Both the position numbers and the translations under genes were made by a program. The notes beneath the pieces are model-generated. The model ran no database searches and had not been told where the DNA came from. It saw nothing but the letters and a program-made list of their open reading frames with translations. From Shewanella sp. Arc9-LZ (lineage in GTDB: Bacteria; Pseudomonadota; Gammaproteobacteria; Enterobacterales; Shewanellaceae), in contig NZ_CP048031.1 of assembly GCF_010092445.1 (NCBI RefSeq), positions 2,046,001 through 2,110,000 on the forward strand: a stretch of DNA of 64,000 bases. Direction: 5' to 3'. This document shows, in pieces, positions 57,172 through 64,000 of the stretch; the stretch's first letter is position 1, and every line of letters begins with the position of its first letter.

Positions 57172-59121
57172 TTATTGCTTCACGTGATCACTGCCACTAA
57201 ATTGCAATGGTCTAGTCTCAGCAGTATTTTTTTCAGTTTGTGATGAGATTTTCTGTGGTGATTTTGATGGATCAGTTGTTAGCACCAAGTTTTGTGCCCA
57301 AGTTTGGCCTTTAACTAACGCTACTGGTGCAGGTAAACCGTCCATCACTTGGCTAACATCAACTTCAGGCAGTATTTGGCTCAAGACGTAGCTAGCGCGA
57401 TCGTATAACTCAGGTTGACCGACTCGGCCGCGTTGGCCCCATTCAACCACAATCGTCGAGCTCGTCTCAATTTCTGGTTTGTCAGTAATGGCGATATCAC
57501 GCAAAATACCATATCGATGGCTCATCATCACTTCTTCAAACAACATGGCAACATCTTCTCGTGTTGATGAATAGGCATAATCATCGTTGGCGAGGTCACT
57601 TGAGAAAAATAGCGCTACATCACTTGGAGTATAGGCTTTTTGGGTGTTATTTGCAGATTCACCGGCATAATTTACTTTTGCAAGACCATACATCTCATTA
57701 CTGGTTAATGGATAGCGTATATTGAGTTGAGCTGATGTCATGGCATTCGATTCATCACGACGCTGATATTCGTCTATTAAGGTAGGTCCTTGAATATTGG
57801 CATGCATGCTTTGTGGATAAAAATCATTTGCATGAGCCAGCTCATGATAGAGCAAATCAGCTAAATCATAAGACATGCTGTCAATCGTGCGGTTGATGCG
57901 ATTACCTTTTTCTATGTATTCACTTGCATAAGCATTATCTTTAACATAACGATAGGGAGATAAATAATTCAGGTCTTCACCAAAGTTGCTGCGATAATCA
58001 GGCGTTTCATTAATTGTATCTCGCTGAGCAGTAGTCAACCACAGGTATTCAGGGTCAAGATATATTGCTCCAATAAAACCAGCATAAAAGGCTGGTCTGA
58101 TATCGTAACTGATGACCACAGCCGTCACTGATTGCAACAATTCTACAAAGTCATTATGTGTTTGTGCGCGTAAATAGGCTTCAAAGTTTGCCCCCATCCA
58201 GTCGTGCGACACAAGTACTCTGTCCATAATAGTATCAATCGGATCTGGCTTAGTATCTTGGCTAATAAAGGGCAGCTCGTTAAGAATATTACATTGATTG
58301 ACTAGTTGGTTCGAGTAAACACAATAGGCCAGATTATTAGCATAAGGTGAGTTAGGCTTGTAAGGGTGCATTCGTGCAATGGGGTAGCTGAAGTAGGCGT
58401 CCGATGGGGCGTTTTTTTCTTTGGTTACGAGTAAATTGACGTCATCACTAATGGTTTGGCCATCAAATGTGGCAGTGGCTTTAAGACTGAATAATTGATC
58501 GGTATCGACGTTTGGCGCAACAAAAAGTGGCCTATTTATGTCACTCAAATCCACGTTGGTAAAGGCTTTATTATTAGCACTCGGATACATGCACCAACTA
58601 ATATTTTCAGGTACTTGGCCGTTTATATTTTGTATACGTAAACTCGCATCAGTTCTATTCACCATTTGATGATCGCTATTAATGCGTAAAATATTGTCAT
58701 TAGAATCGGCTGTAATTGATATCGTTTCTTCAATGTTGATATTACCGCCAGAGACAGTCACCTTAAAAGCGTAATCTTGGTTACTTGTGGGTGTGAATGC
58801 TAATACTTGGCTATTAACTGCAGCTAGTTCAAGACTGGGTCCTGATATCTGCTGCCACAAAAATGATTTGCCAATAGTGTCTTGTTCATTAAGGTTGGCA
58901 ATAATGCTGCCAGGCTTGTCTTTGGCATAATGCTGTTCAAGGGTAAAAGTCAATTGAGAGTTTGTGTCGGTAATTGAATAAGTTAAACTTTCACTGCAGA
59001 TTTCGAAAGTGGATGAGGTAGGCACACCTTGATCGTTATTGTCTGAATCTCCTCCGCAGGCGCTAACGAATATGGCACTGGCTAAAAGGCTATAGATCCC
59101 TAAATTTTGCGATAACTTCAT
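57172..59121 (-). CDS. Lipoprotein with metallopeptidase-like HELAH motif
   Basis: A 649-residue putative lipoprotein: the signal peptide ends VSAC with the lipidated Cys22. Residues about 40-235 look like two beta-sandwich (PKD/Ig-like) domains. A C-terminal region from about 240 contains HELAH at 426-430 in DLLYHELAHANDFYP, the zincin HEXXH signature; the third ligand is not obvious (candidates lie around EEVMMSHRYG). I do not recognise a named family. Likely a surface or periplasmic metalloprotease of unknown substrate. It stands alone and is convergent with hda. Confidence 0.8.
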   Translation of the reverse strand: MKLSQNLGIYSLLASAIFVSACGGDSDNNDQGVPTSSTFEICSESLTYSITDTNSQLTFTLEQHYAKDKPGSIIANLNEQDTIGKSFLWQQISGPSLELAAVNSQVLAFTPTSNQDYAFKVTVSGGNINIEETISITADSNDNILRINSDHQMVNRTDASLRIQNINGQVPENISWCMYPSANNKAFTNVDLSDINRPLFVAPNVDTDQLFSLKATATFDGQTISDDVNLLVTKEKNAPSDAYFSYPIARMHPYKPNSPYANNLAYCVYSNQLVNQCNILNELPFISQDTKPDPIDTIMDRVLVSHDWMGANFEAYLRAQTHNDFVELLQSVTAVVISYDIRPAFYAGFIGAIYLDPEYLWLTTAQRDTINETPDYRSNFGEDLNYLSPYRYVKDNAYASEYIEKGNRINRTIDSMSYDLADLLYHELAHANDFYPQSMHANIQGPTLIDEYQRRDESNAMTSAQLNIRYPLTSNEMYGLAKVNYAGESANNTQKAYTPSDVALFFSSDLANDDYAYSSTREDVAMLFEEVMMSHRYGILRDIAITDKPEIETSSTIVVEWGQRGRVGQPELYDRASYVLSQILPEVDVSQVMDGLPAPVALVKGQTWAQNLVLTTDPSKSPQKISSQTEKNTAETRPLQFSGSDHVKQ

Positions 59122-59221
59122 TAAGCGACTCCATGTCTATTTTATTATTATTTAACAATACATTTTTATAACATCTTGTTTGCAAAATAATGTAGCACGC
59201 TGTTTTGGTTAAATGCAACTA

Positions 59222-59245
59222 ACAAAAAAGCGCCCGAAGGCGCTT
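59222..59245 (-). terminator. Terminator downstream of the DUF2069 gene
   Basis: On the minus strand AAGCGCC pairs with GGCGCTT (59228-59245) around a TTCG-type loop and is followed by TTTTTT. Confidence 0.88.
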
Positions 59246-59271
59246 AGTGAGGCAACAAAAATGAAGTTTGT

Positions 59272-59649
59272 TTATTGTTGTTCAGACTTTTTCTTCAACC
59301 CTAATCCCAGTTCTCGGCCGCGTTTACGAGCATAGAATGGAAAACTCACCAACAAGACACAAATCAATACCGATTCAATCAGTGCAAATACCAGCGCATC
59401 AGTGGTGACATAAGCAAGGGTTAAGCCATGTAATAAGTATACACACAGAATAAAACTGGCCCATGCATATGTATATGGGTTACCGGTTAAGATGCCTTTA
59501 AGCGGAAACAGTAAAGGTACAATCCATATTAAGCTGAATCCTAGCGAGTAGGTGCCATTCATGCCTTGTTGAATAAACCAGCCGCTGAGCAGCAGGAGTA
59601 ATGCAAGGTAACCAATTCGACTTAGTTGAAACAAGGTTTGTGAAGTCAT
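59272..59649 (-). CDS. DUF2069 family membrane protein
   Basis: A small integral membrane protein (125 residues) with about four hydrophobic segments and a basic C-terminal tail (KRGRELGLGLKKKSEQQ), which suggests a cytoplasmic C-terminus. PLLFPLKGILTGNPYTYAWA is typical of DUF2069. Function unknown. It directly follows the arsC-like gene by 11 bases and shares its terminator. Confidence 0.85.
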   Translation of the reverse strand: MTSQTLFQLSRIGYLALLLLLSGWFIQQGMNGTYSLGFSLIWIVPLLFPLKGILTGNPYTYAWASFILCVYLLHGLTLAYVTTDALVFALIESVLICVLLVSFPFYARKRGRELGLGLKKKSEQQ

Positions 59650-59660
59650 TATTTTACTCG

Positions 59661-60023
59661 TTAAAGAATAGACAAAACATTTTCTGGTGGACGACCAATG
59701 GCTGCTTTGTTGTTGGCTAGCACGATAGGACGTTCAATTAATTTAGGTGTTGCTACCATTGCAGCGATGAGCTGATCTTCCGATAACGATGTGTCAGCCA
59801 AATTTTGAGCTTTATATTCGTCTTCTTTAGTGCGCATAAGCTGGCGAGCTGTTAAACCAAGTTGTTGCAAAATAGTCTGAATTTCAGCGGCTGTAGGTGG
59901 CGTCTTTAAGTATTCAACGACAGTGACATCTACTGCATTAGCTTGCAACAATGCGAGCGTCTCACGGCTTTTTGAACAGCGAGGGTTATGGTATATCGTT
60001 GTTTTGGTGGTTGTCATTGTCAT
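59661..60023 (-). CDS. arsC: ArsC/YfgD family thioredoxin-fold reductase
   Basis: A 120-residue protein of the glutaredoxin-like arsenate reductase family. IYHNPRCSKSRETLALL supplies the active cysteine in NPRCSKS, and RPIVLANNKAAIGRPPENVL has the Arg and Pro residues that bind arsenate in true ArsC. As in E. coli YfgD the gene sits beside bepA rather than an ars operon, so arsenate reduction is uncertain. Separated from bepA by a strong hairpin. Confidence 0.9.
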   Translation of the reverse strand: MTMTTTKTTIYHNPRCSKSRETLALLQANAVDVTVVEYLKTPPTAAEIQTILQQLGLTARQLMRTKEDEYKAQNLADTSLSEDQLIAAMVATPKLIERPIVLANNKAAIGRPPENVLSIL

Positions 60024-60033
60024 AGTCCGTCAT

Positions 60034-60074
60034 TAAAAAATGGCAAACAATAAGTAGATTTATTGTTTGCCATT
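60034..60074 (-). terminator. Terminator of bepA
   Basis: A 15-bp perfect stem (AATGGCAAACAATAA with TTATTGTTTGCCATT, 60039-60053 and 60060-60074), 6-base loop, followed on the minus strand by TTTT. It separates bepA from the arsC-like gene. Confidence 0.88.
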
Positions 60075-60114
60075 ATTCTATCAAAGAATAGCTTGTAAGG
60101 TTAGATTATCGCGG

Positions 60115-61584
60115 CTATTTTAATTCTTCCATTGCCCTATCTGCTTGTCTGAATTGTCTTATTCTTGCTTCAATTCGTGCCATTTGTAGGTTTTGGCCAT
60201 CAGAATAGCGATATGCATAATTGAGTTGGTCAATTGCACCTTTGTAGTTAGCCGATAAGGCCATGAGTTCAGCATTGCTATAATACTCAAGCGCTTTATT
60301 GTCTAGCTTACGATATGCATCAGCCATAATTTGATACGGCAGCATACTTTGCTTATCGAAAAATATCAGTTCTTCTAACAGCGGGATAGCTTTTTTAGGC
60401 TGATCTGCCTGAACATAAATATTGGCTAAGTTAGCGTTGACCACTTGTGAGGTCGGTTTTAATTTCCGTTGAGCTTCTAATAATGCTATTGCACCTGCAA
60501 AATCTTTTTTCTGATCTAATAAATCTGTTTTGGTGTCGATGTAGAACAGATTATTGTCATCTTGTTTTAGTAAATCATCAATGATCACTTCAGCTTGTGC
60601 AAATTTTTCTAAACGGAAAAGTGCTAAAGCTTTGCCATAGAGCGCGGCCTGTTTAAACGAATACTCGTTCTTTTTGAGTTGTTGATTAAACAAAGATAAC
60701 GCGGCATCATCACTAAAACTTGAAAAGCGTACTTGGATACGCGCTTTAGCTAGCTGAAAGTTAAGGCTGTTAGGGACATTACTTTTAGGGTACTGAGCCG
60801 CGCGGTTACGTGCCTCGGTAATACGTGATTCTGGCAATGGATGCGTCAGCAACATTTGTGGTGGTGTTGTGGTAAAACGATAACGAATTGCCAGTTGACC
60901 AAAAAATGTAGCGGCAGCATTAGGATCAAATCCGGCATCGACAAGAATTTGCATTCCAATACGATCAGCTTCTTTTTCATGTAAGCGGGTATAGTTAATT
61001 TTAGATTGTGTTGCTAAGGCCTGAGTGGTTGCTAAGGCTGCCATACCGGCTTGTGGTGCAGCAATCGTTAATAAAATAGCCCCTAACATTCCCACAATTG
61101 TGGCAGTTGAGCTTTTTTGTTGTGCCTCAAGAGATCGTGCTAAATGGCGTTGAGTGACGTGGGTAATTTCGTGGGCTAATACCGATGCAAGTTCACTTTC
61201 GTTGTCGGCATTTAAAAATAACCCCGTATGTACGCCAACATGACCACCAAAAAACGCAAACGCGTTGATTTCATCATTGCGGAGTAAAAAGAAATAAAAT
61301 GGTGTCTTTACCCCCGTGGCATTAGCAACAAGCTTGTTACCCAGTTCAGATAAATATTGGGTTAACACTGGATCACTGAGTACCGGTGCCGATGAACGAA
61401 TAACGCGCATATAGGCGTCTCCGTAGACAGTTTCTTTTTCTAAACTAAAAGTATTGACCGCTGCGGTACCTAGATCTGGAAGATCATTATTGGCAAAACT
61501 GTGGCCAATACTGGCAGCAAAAAGCACACTAATAGCACTAGCAGCCAGTGATTTTGAAAAGGTCGATAATGATAATTTACTCAA
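60115..61584 (-). CDS. bepA: Beta-barrel assembly-enhancing protease BepA
   Basis: Periplasmic M48 metalloprotease and chaperone that helps outer-membrane protein (LptD) assembly. 489 residues. A signal peptide (about 1-31, ending HSFA) is followed by the M48 catalytic domain with zinc motif HEITH (138-142) and a downstream EKEADRIG segment (third ligand), then a TPR domain (about 310-485, AKARIQVRF onward). Beside arsC-like and a PerM-type gene as in E. coli. Confidence 0.96.
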   Translation of the reverse strand: MSKLSLSTFSKSLAASAISVLFAASIGHSFANNDLPDLGTAAVNTFSLEKETVYGDAYMRVIRSSAPVLSDPVLTQYLSELGNKLVANATGVKTPFYFFLLRNDEINAFAFFGGHVGVHTGLFLNADNESELASVLAHEITHVTQRHLARSLEAQQKSSTATIVGMLGAILLTIAAPQAGMAALATTQALATQSKINYTRLHEKEADRIGMQILVDAGFDPNAAATFFGQLAIRYRFTTTPPQMLLTHPLPESRITEARNRAAQYPKSNVPNSLNFQLAKARIQVRFSSFSDDAALSLFNQQLKKNEYSFKQAALYGKALALFRLEKFAQAEVIIDDLLKQDDNNLFYIDTKTDLLDQKKDFAGAIALLEAQRKLKPTSQVVNANLANIYVQADQPKKAIPLLEELIFFDKQSMLPYQIMADAYRKLDNKALEYYSNAELMALSANYKGAIDQLNYAYRYSDGQNLQMARIEARIRQFRQADRAMEELK

Positions 61585-61711
61585 GCGGAACCTTTAATGA
61601 TGATTGAATCGAAAAATTAAGCTTAACCAGCAAGTTTGCTTAAGTTACATTGCTTGTGGTTTATTGTCCAAGCTAGGATAATAGCCCTAGATTGTTTAAA
61701 GCAAGTTGATA

Positions 61712-61933
61712 ATGATTTTAATTGATTTAACACCCTATGTTTGTCCTTATCCTTTAGTAAAAGTGAAACTTTTACTAAAGCAGATGGATGTGGATGAAAA
61801 ATTACATGTACTCTTATCTGACCCTGGTTCACGCCGAGATGTTCCCTTGTTGATAAAAAAAATGGGTTTTGGTATTGAAATCATTGCTGATCAACCGCAT
61901 TGTTTGTCATTTATCATCACCAAAACAAATTGA
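61712..61933 (+). CDS. TusA/SirA-like sulfurtransferase family protein
   Basis: A small (73-residue) protein of the TusA fold: a beta strand, VCPYPLVKVKLLLKQM with the conserved Cys at residue 11, and DPGSRRDVPLLIKKMG. TusA-like proteins carry persulfide sulfur or act as selenium and redox helpers. Whether it serves 2-thiouridine synthesis cannot be told. ATG 61712 is preferred over a TTG at 61706. It lies just before the PerM-like gene and divergent from bepA. Confidence 0.85.
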   Translation: MILIDLTPYVCPYPLVKVKLLLKQMDVDEKLHVLLSDPGSRRDVPLLIKKMGFGIEIIADQPHCLSFIITKTN

Positions 61934-61958
61934 TATTGTTTATATAAAAGGTTTTTCA

Positions 61959-63041
61959 ATGCTGGAAATTTTAACTGATTGGTACAAAACCCGTTTTAGT
62001 GATCCACAAGCCATAACGTTAATGTTTATCATTATTGGGATTGGTCTTGCATTGTACTTCGGTTCTGGATTGCTTGCGCCTTTGCTGGTTGCTTTGGTGT
62101 TAGCGTTTTTACTGGAGTGGCCGGTAGCACAAATGTCGCGACTGGGTATAAGCCGAACCGCTGCGGCAACAATCGTGTTGGTGGTATTTTTAGGGGTGAT
62201 GATTATTTTGATGTTTGGTTTGGTGCCCAGTATTTGGCGTCAAGGGGTGTCATTGGTTACTGATTTACCCTCAATGATCGATAAGGGCATGCTAATTGTG
62301 CGCGAGTTTAGCGCTGATTACCCGCAGTTTGTGAGTGCATCACAACTTGATTCGATGATGGAAGAAATTAATAAGATGCTTGATACACAGCACCTTATTG
62401 ATTTAGGGAAACAAATTTTAGGTTATTCTGCGTCATTATTAGTGTTAATGGTGTACGCGATTTTAGTGCCATTGTTGGTATTTTTCTTTTTAAAAGACAA
62501 AGACTTTTTATTAAACGGCAGCAAACGATTTTTCCCGTCTAACCGTGGTCTAGCGAGAAAAGTTTGGTTTGAAATGGACCAACAAATCTTTAATTATATT
62601 CGTGGTAAAGTGATTGAAATTGTTATTGTTGGCGTAGCCAGTTATATCTTTTTTGCTATCATGGGGCTGCGTTACTCAGCACTACTAGGTGTATTGACAG
62701 GCTTGTCGGTATTGATCCCATATGTTGGTGCTACTTTGGTTACATTGCCGATTGCATTAGTCGCATTTTTTCAATGGGGTTTTAGTGCTGAGTTTGGTTA
62801 CTTAATGTTAGGTTATGGGATTATTCAGGCGCTAGATGGCAATGTATTGGTACCGCTATTGTTTTCTGATGCGGTTGATTTACACCCGGTTGTGATTATT
62901 GCCGCCGTATTAGTCTTTGGGGGCTTATGGGGCGTTTGGGGAGTCTTTTTTGCCATACCACTAGCATCGCTAGTAAAAGCAGTCATTAATGCTTGGCCGA
63001 ATAACCAAGAGCAACAACGAGTCACACTTGACAGTGAATAA
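61959..63041 (+). CDS. perM: PerM/AI-2E family membrane protein
   Basis: A 360-residue membrane protein with about eight hydrophobic segments. It belongs to the AI-2 exporter-like (UPF0118) family; in E. coli the gene next to bepA is perM (yfgO). Recognisable stretches are SGLLAPLLVALVLAFLLEWP at the start and VPLLFSDAVDLHPVVIIAAVLVFGG near the end. The transported substrate is unproven. ATG 61959 has AAAGG about eight bases upstream; earlier in-frame starts would add an implausible N-terminus overlapping the TusA-like gene. Confidence 0.9.
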   Translation: MLEILTDWYKTRFSDPQAITLMFIIIGIGLALYFGSGLLAPLLVALVLAFLLEWPVAQMSRLGISRTAAATIVLVVFLGVMIILMFGLVPSIWRQGVSLVTDLPSMIDKGMLIVREFSADYPQFVSASQLDSMMEEINKMLDTQHLIDLGKQILGYSASLLVLMVYAILVPLLVFFFLKDKDFLLNGSKRFFPSNRGLARKVWFEMDQQIFNYIRGKVIEIVIVGVASYIFFAIMGLRYSALLGVLTGLSVLIPYVGATLVTLPIALVAFFQWGFSAEFGYLMLGYGIIQALDGNVLVPLLFSDAVDLHPVVIIAAVLVFGGLWGVWGVFFAIPLASLVKAVINAWPNNQEQQRVTLDSE

Positions 63042-63095
63042 CACTTGCCTGTGGTATTAAAACATCAGTACAGCAACAGAGCCGTTGGATACATT

Positions 63096-63126
63096 AAGCT
63101 AACCTCATTATGGGGTTAGCTTTTTT
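63096..63126 (+). terminator. Terminator of the perM gene
   Basis: Stem AAGCTAACC (63096-63104) with GGTTAGCTT (63114-63122), 9-base loop, T run. Confidence 0.85.
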
Positions 63127-63267
63127 ATTATTAGGCTTAAGTTGCGCCATATAGAGGTTATGACGAATGGAAATACAGATATAAAATAACTGCTAGGCAA
63201 ATAACAACGATTAAGAACGAGAAGATAGGCCAACATGGGCGTTATGCTATTTGCAACCCACTAAATT

Positions 63268-63316
63268 ATAGATAGGCTCATTTTATAGATAGGTTCATTT
63301 ATAGATAGGTTCATTG
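63268..63316 (-). repeat. Three 16-17 bp tandem repeats downstream of the DUF2897 gene
   Basis: On the minus strand AATGAACCTATCTATA occurs twice, then AAATGAGCCTATCTATA. The array starts within a few bases of the TAA stop (63321-63323) of the DUF2897 gene. Confidence 0.88.
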
Positions 63317-63320
63317 AGCA

Positions 63321-63554
63321 TTATAACGTTTTGTCTTTGCTGCCGTTGTCTTTCTCGTCTGAAGGTTCTTCAGTCAGTTTTTGTTCAGATTCTGGTGAAC
63401 TGGTTTCTTTTTCAGGATTTTGCTCTCGGTCTTTATGTTCACCAAATTGAGGCATTTTAAATTTGGCAGAATATTTCAACACCGCAATGTTACTTGCAAT
63501 AACGCCGATGACTAAAATGATAATTAGCCAAACTTCATAACCTTCTAGACTCAT
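63321..63554 (-). CDS. DUF2897 family small membrane protein
   Basis: A 77-residue protein with one N-terminal membrane helix (WLIIILVIGVIASNIAVLKY) and a long charged, probably disordered C-terminal tail rich in Glu, Ser and Lys. The YSAKFKMPQFG segment after the helix fits DUF2897. Function unknown. GGAGTTTCCA precedes its ATG. The kdsB gene lies upstream on the same strand with a hairpin in the gap. Confidence 0.75.
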   Translation of the reverse strand: MSLEGYEVWLIIILVIGVIASNIAVLKYSAKFKMPQFGEHKDREQNPEKETSSPESEQKLTEEPSDEKDNGSKDKTL

Positions 63555-63579
63555 TGGAAACTCCTTTTAACCTGCAATT

Positions 63580-63615
63580 TTATAGCTGATGTTGTTAAGA
63601 CAACACCAGCTATAA
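63580..63615. other. Intercistronic hairpin between kdsB and the DUF2897 gene
   Basis: A 16-base inverted repeat with one mismatch (TTATAGCTGATGTTGT with ACAACACCAGCTATAA) around a 4-base loop. Neither side has a T run, so it is more likely an mRNA processing or stability element than a terminator. Confidence 0.55.
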
Positions 63616-63629
63616 GCATATATGTTTGG

Positions 63630-64000
63630 TTAGTCGACGGCTAAACGTAGTTCACATTTGCGAATATCTTCAGGGGTATCGACTTCTGGAGAGTCAAATG
63701 CGCTGATAGCAATTTTAATTTTGTGGCCGTATTCGAGTGCGCGTAGCTGTTCTAATTTTTCGAGATCTTCAAGCCTACCTAAAGGTAACTTAGCAAAGGC
63801 ATTCACAAAACGCTTAGTGTAGCCATAAACACCTAAATGTTTGTAAACCGGATAGTCATTGGTATCGCGACCAAAGGGGATACGAGAGCGAGAGAAATAC
63901 AATGCATTATGGTCATTATCAAATACCATTTTAACGTGCATAGGATCGTCTAATTCTTTTTTATCGACGATTTCAAATCCTAATGTCGCCATTTCGAATT
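63630..64000 (-). CDS. kdsB: CMP-Kdo synthetase family protein KdsB, 3' part (window edge)
   Basis: C-terminal half of a cytidylyltransferase that activates Kdo for lipopolysaccharide core synthesis. The visible part begins within the frame at the window edge and shows [17 protein letters not shown]-like and [15 protein letters not shown] strands, [34 protein letters not shown] and the closing [11 protein letters not shown]. All are KdsB signatures. In Shewanella the homologous enzyme is reported to act on the 8-amino form of Kdo; the choice cannot be read from this half. The true start lies outside the window. Confidence 0.92.
   Translation of the reverse strand, partial: FEMATLGFEIVDKKELDDPMHVKMVFDNDHNALYFSRSRIPFGRDTNDYPVYKHLGVYGYTKRFVNAFAKLPLGRLEDLEKLEQLRALEYGHKIKIAISAFDSPEVDTPEDIRKCELRLAVD

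Noticed and set aside
59661..60023. Arsenic resistance operon
   Set aside because: The arsC-like gene lies beside bepA and DUF2069 as does E. coli yfgD; no arsR, arsB or acr3 is nearby, and the ArsP-like permease is 30 kb away.

Overview
The window reads as chromosomal DNA of a gammaproteobacterium, almost certainly a Shewanella-type organism with fairly low GC. The main reasons are a eukaryote-type S-adenosylmethionine decarboxylase next to speA, an ExeM/NucH-type secreted nuclease, DUF3802 and DUF2897 family proteins, and a Kdo-type cytidylyltransferase, all set among housekeeping genes whose order partly matches Escherichia coli. The genus call is an inference from family content. I saw no tRNA, rRNA, CRISPR array, prophage or intact insertion sequence.

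Layout. 1-4.3 kb: polyamine genes, namely speA, a pyruvoyl SAM decarboxylase, and an agmatinase gene destroyed by several lesions. 4.4-11 kb: pdxH, a YaiI family gene, a YceI family gene, DUF3802, a duplicated retropepsin-like zinc protease family protein, and a large secreted nuclease. 11.4-17.3 kb: pheS-pheT-ihfA, an lpxM-type acyltransferase and an MscS channel. 17.4-25 kb: the complete his operon on the minus strand (hisGDCBHAF-IE), with a leader peptide carrying five consecutive His codons and an attenuator. 25.5-30.8 kb: a PAS-GGDEF cyclase, a tiny palindromic element flanked by TTAG repeats, small proteins of unknown function, and a permease/redox-protein pair. 31.1-39.8 kb: yoaA, tsaB, a three-gene membrane/exported cluster, a hydrolase, fadD and rnd. 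39.8-47.1 kb: minCDE, ycgL, a transglycosylase-like protein lacking its catalytic Glu, ycgN, dsbB, nhaB and fadR. 47.2-52 kb: the yeaG-yeaH-ycgB operon. 52.3-64 kb: sodB, grxD, a uraA-type permease, DUF2066, hda, a metallopeptidase-like lipoprotein, DUF2069, arsC-like, bepA, a TusA-like protein, a PerM-type membrane protein, DUF2897 and the 3' part of kdsB.

Most genes are housekeeping. The his genes form one attenuated transcription unit. FadR and FadD share fatty-acid control, and fadR has a plausible self-operator over its own promoter. YeaG kinase, YeaH and YcgB act as one stress module. PheST-IhfA and the Min genes are standard operons. Nearly every convergent gene pair is separated by a bidirectional hairpin terminator.

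The most unusual signals are these: short tandem repeats that begin exactly at, or just after, stop codons (hisD, hisC, fadR, rnd, the DUF2897 gene, the zinc protease gene), with TAGTG shared by three of them; a 52-bp perfect palindrome; a Glu-to-Asn change at the catalytic position of a lytic transglycosylase; a protease family protein with two DTG half-sites in one chain; an exported methyltransferase-fold protein overlapping an M50 peptidase gene; and the multi-lesion agmatinase pseudogene.
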